A stretch of DNA of 64,000 bases, from contig NZ_QHKM01000005.1 of NCBI RefSeq assembly GCF_003258365.1, positions 306,492 to 370,491 on the forward strand, in the 5' to 3' direction. The translations under genes and the position numbers were made by a program. This stretch comes from Hymenobacter edaphi. Its GTDB lineage: Bacteria > Bacteroidota > Bacteroidia > Cytophagales > Hymenobacteraceae. This document shows positions 27,101-37,618 of the stretch, in pieces (within the stretch, counting starts at the first letter, position 1; the number at the start of each line of letters is the position of its first letter). The notes beneath the pieces are model-generated. The model saw nothing but the letters and a program-made list of their open reading frames with translations. It had not been told where the DNA came from and searched no databases.

Positions 27101-27391
27101 GATAAGAACAGTTCGACGCGCTTCATGGAGAAAGGGGACTTCCTGCGCGTGCGGCAGGTCCGCCTCTCCTACGTGCTGCCGGCGGCCGTTAGCCAGAAGT
27201 TCGGCTCGTCGCGGGCCAACGTGTTTGCCATGGTGCAGAACGCGTGGGTGTTCACCAAGTACTCGGGGGCTGATCCGGAGGTCAACTCCGCCGCCAACGA
27301 GGGCGCGTCCAGCAACATCGGCTACGGCGTCGACAACCGTTCCAACCCGCAGGTGCGCACCGTCACGGCCGGCATCAACCTCGACTTTTAA
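24170..27391 (+). CDS. SusC/RagA-type TonB-dependent outer-membrane transporter
   Basis: 1073 residues. The signal peptide [20 protein letters not shown] is followed by the regulatory-like domain [25 protein letters not shown], the [10 protein letters not shown] TonB-box region, the plug ([18 protein letters not shown], then [28 protein letters not shown]) and the barrel ending in AGINLDF. Its signal peptide and first domain are very similar to the SusC at 29178, so the two operons look like a tandem duplication that has diverged. The SusD partner starts 21 bp downstream. Confidence 0.96.
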   Translation: [1073 protein letters not shown]

Positions 27392-27412
27392 TTCTTCCTG
27401 CTGACTTTGTTC

Positions 27413-28933
27413 ATGAAATTCATATTTCCTTTTGTTCGGCGGGCCGCTTTCCTGGGCCTGCTCGCGGCAGCCAGCACCGGCTGCGACCTGTTGCAGCAAG
27501 ATTCGCCGCAGGACTTCAGCCCGGACGACGTGTTCGGCTCGCCCGCGCGTATCGACAAGGCCGTGGTCGGCATCTATGACGGCCTGCAGGACGGCGACTT
27601 CCTGGGCAGCCGCGCGCTGATTTACAGCGACGTACGTTCCGACGATGTTGATCCGGCAGGCGCTTTCTCGTCGCTGGCTTTCAGCAACATTCCGTCGAGC
27701 GACGGATTTGCGCTGGGTGCCTGGGCGGGCGGCTACCGCAGCATGTACATGGCCAACTACGTTATCCGGGAGCTGGAAAAGCGCAACGGCGCGGGCCTGG
27801 ATGCGGCCCGGTACAACCAGTACATCGGCGAGGCCAAGTTTGCGCGCGCCCTCTGCCACTTCACGCTGGTTAACCTGTTTGCGCAGCCCTACAACTACTC
27901 GGCCGACGCTTCGCACCTGGGTATTCCGATTCAGTTGACGGCGCCCGACGGCACGGAAGCTTACCAGCCCGATCAGCAGCTGGCCCGCTCCAGCGTGCGG
28001 GAGGTATACGCCCAGATCGAGCGCGACCTGCTGAGCGCCGTTGATCAGCTCCCCGAGTCGCAGGGCGGCGGGCGAGTGAGCATTGCCCGCGCCACGAAAG
28101 ACGCCGCCCGCGGGCTGCTCTCGCGCGTGTACCTCTACAAGGGCGACAACACCAACGCCGCGCGCTACGCCGCCGACATCGTAAACTCCAACCGGCACCA
28201 GCTGAACACCACGGCGTTTACCGAATTCAAGACCGCCGCCGGGGGCGACCAGCCGCTCACCAGCGAGTCGATTTTCTTCATCGCCATGTCGCAGGGAGAT
28301 AACCCGAACACCAACGCGGCAATCGGACAGCACTACGCGCCCACGACGGGCGACATCACGGTGACGCCCTACCGCAACGCGCTGCCGGGCCCGGCTACCG
28401 GCTCGACCAACGCGACCAACACGGACCGTCGCCGCCTGGACATGCTGGTGCTGCGCTCGAACCGCTGGTGGACCCGCAAGTACACCTCGGACCTGCCCAA
28501 CGGCTCGGCCGGTGGCTCCAACGTGGCGGCCTGGATTCCGATTATCCGCTACCCGGAAATCCTGCTCACCCGCGCCGAGGCGCTGGTGAAGCTGGCCGGC
28601 AGCATCACCGATCTGCAAACCGACACGACGGCCCTGCACATGCTGAATCTGGTGCGTGAGCGTTCCAGACCGCTGAACGCCGCGCGCTACACCAAGAACA
28701 CCTTCAGCACGAAGGAGCAGTTCCTGGATGCCGTGCTGCGGGAGCGGCGCTTCGAGCTGGCCTTTGAAGGCCACCGCCTCTACGACCTGCTGCGCAACGG
28801 GCGCAACGTGCCGGCCCACGGCACCACGTCGACGGTGCAGCAGCTGGACTGGAAGAGCCCCAAGTCCATCCTGCCGATTCCGGCCAACGAAATTGCCCGC
28901 AATCCGAACCTGGTTCAGAACGACACCTACTAA
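27413..28933 (+). CDS. SusD/RagB family outer-membrane lipoprotein
   Basis: 506 residues from the ATG at 27413; a TTG two codons upstream is less likely. The signal peptide ends AAASTGC, with Cys24 as lipidation site. TPR-like helices (YIGEAKFARALCHFTLVNLFAQPY) and the C-terminal SusD segment (FELAFEGHRLYDLLRNG, then PKSILPIPANEIARNPNLVQN) are present. It pairs with the SusC immediately upstream. A perfect terminator hairpin follows 23 bp after the stop, closing a two-gene operon. Confidence 0.95.
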   Translation: MKFIFPFVRRAAFLGLLAAASTGCDLLQQDSPQDFSPDDVFGSPARIDKAVVGIYDGLQDGDFLGSRALIYSDVRSDDVDPAGAFSSLAFSNIPSSDGFALGAWAGGYRSMYMANYVIRELEKRNGAGLDAARYNQYIGEAKFARALCHFTLVNLFAQPYNYSADASHLGIPIQLTAPDGTEAYQPDQQLARSSVREVYAQIERDLLSAVDQLPESQGGGRVSIARATKDAARGLLSRVYLYKGDNTNAARYAADIVNSNRHQLNTTAFTEFKTAAGGDQPLTSESIFFIAMSQGDNPNTNAAIGQHYAPTTGDITVTPYRNALPGPATGSTNATNTDRRRLDMLVLRSNRWWTRKYTSDLPNGSAGGSNVAAWIPIIRYPEILLTRAEALVKLAGSITDLQTDTTALHMLNLVRERSRPLNAARYTKNTFSTKEQFLDAVLRERRFELAFEGHRLYDLLRNGRNVPAHGTTSTVQQLDWKSPKSILPIPANEIARNPNLVQNDTY

Positions 28934-28956
28934 GCTCGTTTAGCGTCAGCCAAGCT

Positions 28957-28996
28957 CAACGGCCCGATCGAAATTCGATCGGGCCGTTGTCATTTT
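28957..28996 (+). terminator. Terminator of the second sus operon
   Basis: Perfect 16-bp arms (28957-28972 and 28974-28989) around a 1-nt centre, effectively a near-palindrome, followed by TCATTTT. It lies 23 bp after the SusD-like stop. Confidence 0.85.
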
Positions 28997-29107
28997 GGGA
29001 CATTCCTGATTTAAAATGGGTATTCCTTTTCAGATAAGAAAACCACTCAACCGTTTACAAATCACCACCATTTAGCCAGTATTACCATTAAAAATGCATT
29101 AATCTTA

Positions 29108-29137
29108 TTGGAATAGGATTACTCTACAGTACATTTA
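29108..29137 (+). promoter_or_regulatory. Possible promoter of the third sus operon
   Basis: TTGG (29108-29111) and TACATTTA (29130-29137) are 18 bp apart, near the Bacteroidota pattern TTTG / TAnnTTTG but with one mismatch in each box. It is 40 bp before the SusC ATG at 29178 in an AT-rich region. Confidence 0.35.
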
Positions 29138-29177
29138 GAATACAGCTTCTCAATTCACTCACTCACTTTTTCATTCC

Positions 29178-32100
29178 ATGAATAAACTTCTACTGGGTTT
29201 GCTTCCCTTGGCAGCGATTGTGCACCAGGTGGAAGCCCAGACCCGTCAGATTTCCGGCCGGGTTACGGATAGAACCACTGGCGAAGGAATTCCCGGCACC
29301 ACCGTGCTGGTAAAAGGTACCACTACCGGCGTTTCAACCAACTCGGACGGCAGCTTTACCGTGTCCGTGCCATCGTCGGACGCCGTGCTTCAGATTAGCT
29401 CGGTTGGGTATATCGCAACGGAGCGTACGGTTGGCAACGATACGCAGGTTAACATTGGCCTAGCTGCCGATACCAAGCAGCTGACGGAAATCGTCGTAAC
29501 GGGCTTTGGTGGTGCGCAGGAACGCCGGGAAATTACCGGCTCCATCGCAACGGTGAAGGCTTCGGATTTTGAAAACCAGCCCATCGTCGGCGTCGACCAA
29601 GCTCTGCAAGGCCGGGCCGCCGGTGTGCAGGTAACGCAAAACTCTGGTACGCCGGGCTCGGGCATTGCCGTGCGCGTACGCGGCGCGGCTTCGCTGTCGG
29701 CGAGCAACGAACCGCTGTACGTAGTGGACGGGCTGCCTATCAACTCCGGTAGCTACACCAACATCGGCACCGGCAACCAGCAGACCAACGCGCTGTCGGA
29801 CATCAACCCGAATGATATCGAGTCGATTGAAGTGCTGAAGGACGCCGCGTCGGCCGCTATTTACGGTTCGCGGGCTTCCAACGGGGTAGTGCTGATTACC
29901 ACCAAGCGTGGCAAAGCGGGCAAAACCCGCATCACGCTGGACTACTACCGTGGCACCCAGACGGCCTGGAAAAAGCCGAACAACATCAGCGGACAGCAGC
30001 AAACCGAGCTGTTCCTGGAAATGATTGAAAACCGCTACCCACGCGCTGCCAACGGTTCCATTCCGGCGTTTGGCGTGCCCTTCCGCAGCTACGCCGACGC
30101 CGCCGCGTACGCGTTTGGCTCGGGTGCTTTGGCAGTTAACGGCGGGATTTACCAATTCAACGACGACGGCGACGGCGTCCGCGACGTAGCCACGTTCCAG
30201 AATCCGTCGAGCGCGACGAACACCAACTGGTCGGACGAAGTGTTCCGCACGGCTCCGATTACCAACTACGAGCTTTCCTTTTCGGGCGGCAATGACAAAA
30301 CCCGCTTCCGCGTAGGGGCCGGCTATTTCGACCAGGACGGGATTCTGCTCGGCTCGGGCTTCAAGCGCGCCAGTGCCCGCATCAACCTGGAAAACAGCAT
30401 CAGCGACCGGGTACGCATGGGCCTGAACGTGGGCCTGAACCGTTCGGTGAACAACCGCATCAACAACGACAACAACATCAACGGGGTGCTGAGCGCCGCG
30501 GCGCTGGTAGCCAGCGACGTACCCGTGCGCAGAGCCGACGGTACTTACTACAAAGACCCCGGTGCATCGACCGAAAACCCGGTGGCGGCGGCGCTGGAGC
30601 CCACCATCAAGGGCGTCAGCGGACGCATCATCGGTTCGCAGTACACCGAATTTGACATTCTGAAGAACCTGAAGTACCGCGCTACCTTCGGCCTGGATTA
30701 CCTCACGTTCAAAGACGACACCTTCTTCCCAACCACGACCAACACCGGCGCCGGTACCAGCGGCTCGGGCACCTCGTCGTACCGGCAGGACGTCAACTGG
30801 AACCACGTCAGCGCGCTGACCTACTCCAACACGTTTGCGGACGCGCACTCGGTAACCGCCCAGCTTATCGGCGAATACCAGCGCGACCTGTTCAACGAGG
30901 TGTTTGCGCAGGCGTCGGGCTTTCCCGGCAACAGCGTGGAGCAGCTGTCGGCCGGTGCCTTGAAGACGGGGGCATCATCCAGCGAAAACGAGTGGCGGAT
31001 CGGGGGTCTGCTTACCCGTTTGAACTACTCGTTCCGCGACAAATATCTTTTCAGTGCCAGCATCCGCCGCGACGTGTCTTCGCGCTTCGGCGCTAACAAC
31101 CGCGTGGGTTACTTCCCCGCCGTGTCGGTGGGCTGGCGTCTGGTGGAAGAGAGCTTCATCAAGAATATCGCGGCCATCAGCGAACTGAAGCTGCGGGCCA
31201 GCTACGGCCAGACCGGCAACCAGGAAATCGGCAACTTCGCTTCGCGCGGCCTGATTTCGACGGGGGCCAACTTCCAACAGGTAGGCGGCTTGGCCCTGGG
31301 TCAGCTTGAAAACCCCGACCTGAAATGGGAGCGGACGGCGCAAACCAACGTGGGCATCGACTTTGGTCTGCTGAATAACCGCATCCTGATCGTGGCTGAC
31401 GCTTACAAGCGCGACACCCGCGACCTGTTGCAGGCCCGCCTCGTTCCGGGCAGCACCGGTTTCCTTTCCTACCAGGCCAACGTGGGTAGCATCGAGAACA
31501 AGGGCCTGGAGCTGGGCATCACCACGGTGAACATTCAGGGTGACGGCACGGGCAGCTTCGAGTGGACCTCGAATCTGAACCTGACCTTCAACCGCAACAA
31601 AGTCACCAAAATTCTTGACGGTACGCCCTTCGCCGCCGGCTTTGCCAGCTGGGTAGAGCAAGGCAAGGCGCTGGGGTCCTTCCGCGGTTACCGCGTGGAC
31701 GGCATCTTCCAGACGCAGGAGGAAATTGACAACCTGGACCGCGCGGCCGTGGCCGCTACCGGCGTGGCCACGGCCCGTTACCAGACGGCCCTGACCCGCC
31801 CCGGCGACATCAAGTTCCGTGACCTCAACGGGGACGGCGTCATCACAGGCGACGACCAAGAAATCATCGGCAACGCGCAGCCCAAGCTGTTTGGGGGCTT
31901 CACCAACACCGTGCGGTACAAGGGCTTCGACCTGACGGCCTTTATCCAGGTGAACCTTGGCAACGATATTTACAACAACACGACTTCGTTCACGCAAGGC
32001 ATGAACACGGTGTACGGCCAGGATGTGTCGGTGCTGAACCGCTGGACGCCCAACAACACCAACACGGACATTCCGCGGGCGGTGTACGGCGACCCGAACA

Positions 32101-32381
32101 ACAACCGTCGCGTGTCGGACCGCTTCATCGAGGATGGCTCGTACGGCCGCCTGAAGAACCTCGTGCTGGGTTACACCCTGTCGCCTTCCCTGGCCAACCG
32201 CGCCAAGCTGAGCTCGGTGCGCGTGTACGTACAGGCCCAGAACCTGTTCACCATCACCAACTACTCGGGCCTCGACCCGGAAGTCAACACCTTCAGCGGC
32301 TCGAACACCGCGCTGGGCACGGATTTTCTCACCTATCCGCAAGCCCGCACCATCACCGGGGGCATTAGCCTGGGCTTCTAA
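29178..32381 (+). CDS. SusC/RagA-type TonB-dependent outer-membrane transporter
   Basis: 1067 residues. The signal peptide [20 protein letters not shown] differs little from that of the SusC at 24170. Next come the regulatory-like domain ([18 protein letters not shown]), the TonB-box region [10 protein letters not shown], the plug ([47 protein letters not shown]) and the barrel ending in TGGISLGF. It is followed 23 bp later by its SusD partner. The ligand is unknown. Confidence 0.96.
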   Translation: [1067 protein letters not shown]

Positions 32382-32404
32382 TTCACCTTCTTCGCCTTTT
32401 CGCA

Positions 32405-33829
32405 ATGCATAAGCATACTTTCCGCCGTGTAGCTTCCGCAGCGGCTTTTCTTCTCACCCTGGGCTTCGGCACCACGTCTTGCGACGACGTCGTCGAGGTA
32501 GACCCGCGGGCCAGCCTTGATCTGAGCACCGGCCTGAGCACGCCGTCCGACGTACAGGCCGGTCTGCGCGGCTCCTACGACGCGGTGCAGAGCGTGAACT
32601 ACTGGGGGCTGCGCTACATGATGTTTGCCGATCTGGGCGCCGACAACGCCCGCCACACCGGCACGTTCCCCACGTTTGCGCAAATTGCCAACAACCTCAT
32701 CCTGCCCGACAACACCGAGCTGGCCAGCATCTGGAACATCATTTACAGCGGCATCAACCGTTGTAACTACGTCATCGTGGAAGGGCGTAAGATTACCGAC
32801 CCGAGCTTTACCACCAAGGGCGAAGTAATAGCCCAGGCCCGGGCCCTGCGCGCGTTCCATTACATGAACCTGCTGGGCTACTGGGGCGGAACGCCCGAAG
32901 GCTACGGCTACCCGGGCGGCCTGGGCGTGCCCCTGCGCATGCAGCCCACGGCCGACATCAACAGCCCGGCCATTCAGCCGCTGGCCCGCTCCAGCGAAGC
33001 CGTGGTGGTCGACTCCATCAAAGCTGACCTCACCTACGCCATCAGCAAGCTGCCGAACTACAGCTCGGCAGTGGGTGGCGGCGGCAGCACCAACTCCCGC
33101 GCCTCGATTGGCAAAGTAGCGGCTCTGGCCCTGCGCATGCGCCTGGAGCTGCGCCTGCGCAACTACGCGGAGGTCATCAACTACGCCAACCAGATTCAGG
33201 CCACCTACGGCACGACGGTTCCGCTGGAAGGCATCTACGCCAACATCTTCAGCAACAAATTCTCGACGGAAGCCATCTGGGAACTGCCGTTCGACGCCGT
33301 GGATGCCAACCAAATTGCCTTCTTCTGGTTCCCGACGGCCAACGGCGGCCGCAACGAGGTGGACCCGGCCACTACGCTGGCCGGTGCCCACGAAACGGGT
33401 GACAGCCGCCTGCCCGTCAACGTAGCGTCGTCTCCCAACCCGACGGGCGCTACCCGGAAGTTTTTCCGCGTCACCGGCGACGACAACGTGCTGCTGATTC
33501 GTACGGCGGAGGTGCTGCTCTCCCGGGCCGAAGCGTACGCCCGCAATGGGCAGTTGTTTGAAGCACTGACGGACCTGAACCGGGTACGTGCCCGCGCTGG
33601 CCTGGCTGCCCGCGCTGGTCTGACCCAAGCTCAGCTGATTACGGCCATTCTGAGCGAGCGGCGCATTGAACTGGCCAACGAAGGCCACCGCTGGTTTGAC
33701 CTGCGCCGCACCAACACCGTGCAGACGGTGCGCACGGATGTAACGCAGACGTACCGCAATCTGTGGCCCATTCCGCAGCGGGAGCGGCAGACCACGCAGA
33801 ACCTGGTGGAACAGAACCCCAACTACTAA
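32405..33829 (+). CDS. SusD/RagB family outer-membrane lipoprotein
   Basis: 474 residues. The signal peptide ends GFGTTSC, with Cys26 as lipidation site, followed by the acidic DDVVEVDP. Helical segments such as VIAQARALRAFHYMNLLGYWG and the C-terminal IELANEGHRWFDLRRTN and NLWPIPQRERQTTQNLVEQNPNY are standard for the family. It forms the third SusC/SusD operon with the upstream gene; a strong terminator lies 20 bp after the stop. Confidence 0.95.
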   Translation: MHKHTFRRVASAAAFLLTLGFGTTSCDDVVEVDPRASLDLSTGLSTPSDVQAGLRGSYDAVQSVNYWGLRYMMFADLGADNARHTGTFPTFAQIANNLILPDNTELASIWNIIYSGINRCNYVIVEGRKITDPSFTTKGEVIAQARALRAFHYMNLLGYWGGTPEGYGYPGGLGVPLRMQPTADINSPAIQPLARSSEAVVVDSIKADLTYAISKLPNYSSAVGGGGSTNSRASIGKVAALALRMRLELRLRNYAEVINYANQIQATYGTTVPLEGIYANIFSNKFSTEAIWELPFDAVDANQIAFFWFPTANGGRNEVDPATTLAGAHETGDSRLPVNVASSPNPTGATRKFFRVTGDDNVLLIRTAEVLLSRAEAYARNGQLFEALTDLNRVRARAGLAARAGLTQAQLITAILSERRIELANEGHRWFDLRRTNTVQTVRTDVTQTYRNLWPIPQRERQTTQNLVEQNPNY

Positions 33830-33848
33830 ACGGGAACTTCCCCCAAGC

Positions 33849-33882
33849 AAAAGCCCCGACCAGACTGGTCGGGGCTTTTTTT
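33849..33882. terminator. Terminator between the third sus operon and the SDR gene
   Basis: 14-bp arms (33849-33862 and 33866-33879) with a 3-nt loop. The right arm merges into a run of seven T on the plus strand, and the left begins with A4, so it can serve the plus-strand SusD and, weakly, the converging SDR gene whose stop is at 33881. Confidence 0.88.
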
Positions 33883-34612
33883 ATGCCAGCTCGTTGATGC
33901 GTAGGCAAACCGGCTCGGCCGCGGCAACCGGCTGCCGGAGCCAGGCGGCTATTCGTTGGCCCACCTGCCCCGCATCGGCCAGCTGGCCGTCCTGGTGCAA
34001 GCCGACGAAGCGGGCGGCTTCGCTGAAGCTCCCCTCCCCCGCCGCGCGGATGTGTGCCTGCATGTCGGTATCCACGGTGCCCGGCGCGAGGCTGCGGATG
34101 CGTACGCCGCGGCCGCGCTGGTCCTGCTCCTTCTGCGCCACCTGGCTGAGCATGTCCAGGGCGGCCTTGGAAGCGCAGTACGCGCCCCAGCCGTCGACGG
34201 GGCGCTGGCCGGCGCCGCTGCTGATGTTGAGCACGGTGCGCGGGCACGTGAGGCTGCCGTAGGCGCTCAGGAAGGTGTTCATCAGCATGGCCGGGGCAAT
34301 GACGTTGACGTCGAACACAAACTCGTAGTGCTCGTTGGGCAGCTCGCCCGCGTAGCTGATTTCGCCCATCACGCCGGCGTTGTTTACCAGGGTCAGGCTA
34401 CCGGCGTCGGGGCGGGCGGGGAACAGCTTGTAGAGGTTGTTCTGCACGGCCACGATGTCGGAAAGGTCGAGGGGCTGGTGCTGGTAGCGCGGGTGCTCGA
34501 TGGTGGCGTGGCGCGACACGCCCAGCACGTGCGTATCGGGCTGCTGCAGCACGGCCTCGGCCAGGGCCCGGCCGAGGCCCCGGCTGGCGCCGGTAATGAT
34601 GTAGTAGTGCAT
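33881..34612 (-). CDS. Short-chain dehydrogenase/reductase
   Basis: 243 residues from the ATG at 34612; the longer frame to 34720 lies in the 8-bp repeat region and is rejected. The cofactor motif TGASRGLG is at about 8-15, NNAG near 85, and the catalytic tyrosine and lysine are in YCASK near 148, with the preceding Ser in NISSGAG. The overall pattern resembles sepiapterin reductase or benzil reductase-like SDRs. The substrate is unknown. Upstream on the same strand is hslU, with the facing repeat pair in the gap. Confidence 0.9.
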   Translation of the reverse strand: MHYYIITGASRGLGRALAEAVLQQPDTHVLGVSRHATIEHPRYQHQPLDLSDIVAVQNNLYKLFPARPDAGSLTLVNNAGVMGEISYAGELPNEHYEFVFDVNVIAPAMLMNTFLSAYGSLTCPRTVLNISSGAGQRPVDGWGAYCASKAALDMLSQVAQKEQDQRGRGVRIRSLAPGTVDTDMQAHIRAAGEGSFSEAARFVGLHQDGQLADAGQVGQRIAAWLRQPVAAAEPVCLRINELA

Positions 34613-34618
34613 GTGGGA

Positions 34619-34748
34619 AATGGCGAAATGGTGAGGTGGTGAAACGGGGAGTATCCGTTCTGGCGCCCGGCTCCCCGGCAAATACGCCGGGAAAGGGGTG
34701 GCCGTTGAACCTCGACTCACTATTTCACCACCTCACCAGCACACTAAC

Positions 34749-34752
<4 letters not shown>
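34619..34752. repeat. Facing 8-bp repeat blocks between hslU and the SDR gene
   Basis: The left block 34619-34642 reads AATGGCGA, AATGGTGA, GGTGGTGA. The right block 34713-34752 reads CGACTCAC, TATTTCAC, CACCTCAC, CAGCACAC, TAACTCAC. GGTGAGGTGGTGAAA is shared in inverted orientation. The hslU stop codon (34749-34751) lies inside the right block. Confidence 0.85.
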
Positions 34753-36173
<1,421 letters not shown>

Positions 36174-36289
36174 AAGCGGGAAAAGCGGAGTAGCGCCGCT
36201 GCCGACTAGATACTAAGCCGCAGCGGTAGGGTTGCCCGGCTGCAAAAATGATGGCGGAAACCGGCAGCGTGCCGTTCTGGCAGACGACA

Positions 36290-36480
36290 GCACCCGCCGT
36301 CATTCCGCGCATCAAGCGGCGTCCATCCTTCCTCTCGCGGCACGACGGCTCAGCTAGCACTACCCAAAACAGCACTGCCCGAAACCGCGCTGATGCTGGT
36401 TTCGGGCAGTGCTCAGGTTACGGCTGGCCCATTGGCCAGGACCGATTGCTTCGGCTACACCTCGCAATGACCGCGGGTGC
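36290..36480. repeat. Nested inverted repeat between porQ-like gene and hslU
   Basis: The gap 36174-36505 holds no gene. Outer arms 36290-36304 and 36466-36480 (GCACCCGCCGTCATT and its near reverse complement) belong to a GTCATTGCGAG-type repeat. They enclose a perfect 16-bp hairpin (36371-36386 with 36398-36413). The inner hairpin may end transcription of the minus-strand porQ-like gene. Confidence 0.65.
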
Positions 36481-36505
36481 CGCCGCTGGCCAATACTAGC
36501 CTTGC

Positions 36506-37618
36506 TCAGTCCTTCTTGCCGAACAGCTCGTCCACGTTGCGGGTCAGGGTTATGTAGTTGGCTCCGCCGGAGACGTGGTACATGGCGCGGGTGTACTCGA
36601 ACTGATAGGCTCCCAGCCGGAGCATGCCGCCGAAAGCCAGACCGGCGCCGCCGGAAGTGTTGTCGAGGCGCAGCTCGCGGCGGCGCATGTGGTTGTACGA
36701 CACGCGGATGTTGAAGCCCTTGCCCAGCAGCAGCTCCCCGCCTACCGTGAAGTGGCGCGCAATCTTGTCGCCGACGCTCTTCTTGGGCACTTTGGTGGTG
36801 CCGTCGAGGCTCTGGGTGCGGCTCTGCAGGGTGTCGAGGTACACGATGTCGAACTGCTGCAGGTGGTGGGCCGTGATGGTAAAGCGCACCGGCATGTGCT
36901 CGGGCTTGATGGAAGTGCCCAGCTGCACGTCGAAGGGCAGCGGCTCGCGGCTGCTGCCGTCGAAGGGCTTCACCTGGTAGCCCAGGTTCTTGACGGCCAG
37001 GCCCACCGTCCAGTCCTTTTCAGGGTGCTTGAACACGCTGCCCACATCGAGCAGGGTGGCCAGCGAGTGGTTGCCGGCAATGCCGGCCACGGCGAAGCGG
37101 GCCGTGGCGCCCATGGTGAACGGCCCGACTTCGTGGGCATTGCTCAAACTCAGGTGGTAGTCGTTGACCGAAAACTTGCCCATGGGGTTGCCGGCCGGGT
37201 CGTACATATCGAAGTCGCCGTAGCTGAGGTACGAGAGGCCGAAACCCCAGCGACCGAGCTTCGCGGAGTTGCGCACGTAGGCGGCCGTGCTCTGCTTGAT
37301 GTCGCCGAGGTAGCCGCCGTAGCTCAGGGCCAGGCGGCCGTCCATATCGGCGTTGAGCAGGGCCGGGTTGCCGTAGAGCATGTTCGGGTCGGCGGTGCGG
37401 CCCGACACGCTCATGCCGCCCACGCCGGCCAGGTAGGCGGCGGGCGGCAGGTTCAGCGAAGAGAAGACGCTTTGCCCGCCCACCTGGGCGTGAGCAACCG
37501 TGAGGCCGCCGGCAAAGGCGGGCACAACCAACAAAGCACGAAGCCAGGACCGCTGATTGCGCTGATAATTCGCTGATAACGGGGAGGCAGACAGGCGGCG
37601 TACGGGTCGAATCATCAC
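36506..37618 (-). CDS. porQ: PorQ-like type IX secretion system protein
   Basis: 370 residues with an N-terminal signal segment ending AHAQ and a predicted outer-membrane beta-barrel of the PorV/PorQ kind. SVFSSLNLPPAAYLAGVGGMSVS and DPNMLYGNPALLN after the signal peptide match the conserved start of PorQ. PorQ belongs to the outer-membrane attachment complex of the type IX system, which exports proteins with C-terminal sorting domains. The start could be either of two adjacent ATG codons (37618 or 37615). A PorE-like gene lies 3.2 kb away on the other side of lon. Confidence 0.82.
   Translation of the reverse strand: MMIRPVRRLSASPLSANYQRNQRSWLRALLVVPAFAGGLTVAHAQVGGQSVFSSLNLPPAAYLAGVGGMSVSGRTADPNMLYGNPALLNADMDGRLALSYGGYLGDIKQSTAAYVRNSAKLGRWGFGLSYLSYGDFDMYDPAGNPMGKFSVNDYHLSLSNAHEVGPFTMGATARFAVAGIAGNHSLATLLDVGSVFKHPEKDWTVGLAVKNLGYQVKPFDGSSREPLPFDVQLGTSIKPEHMPVRFTITAHHLQQFDIVYLDTLQSRTQSLDGTTKVPKKSVGDKIARHFTVGGELLLGKGFNIRVSYNHMRRRELRLDNTSGGAGLAFGGMLRLGAYQFEYTRAMYHVSGGANYITLTRNVDELFGKKD

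Noticed and set aside
24182..28819. A 1545-codon open frame antisense to the second sus operon
   Set aside because: It lies opposite clear SusC and SusD genes; long antisense frames are expected in GC-rich DNA with strong third-position bias, and the translation is low-complexity V/G/R/H-rich.
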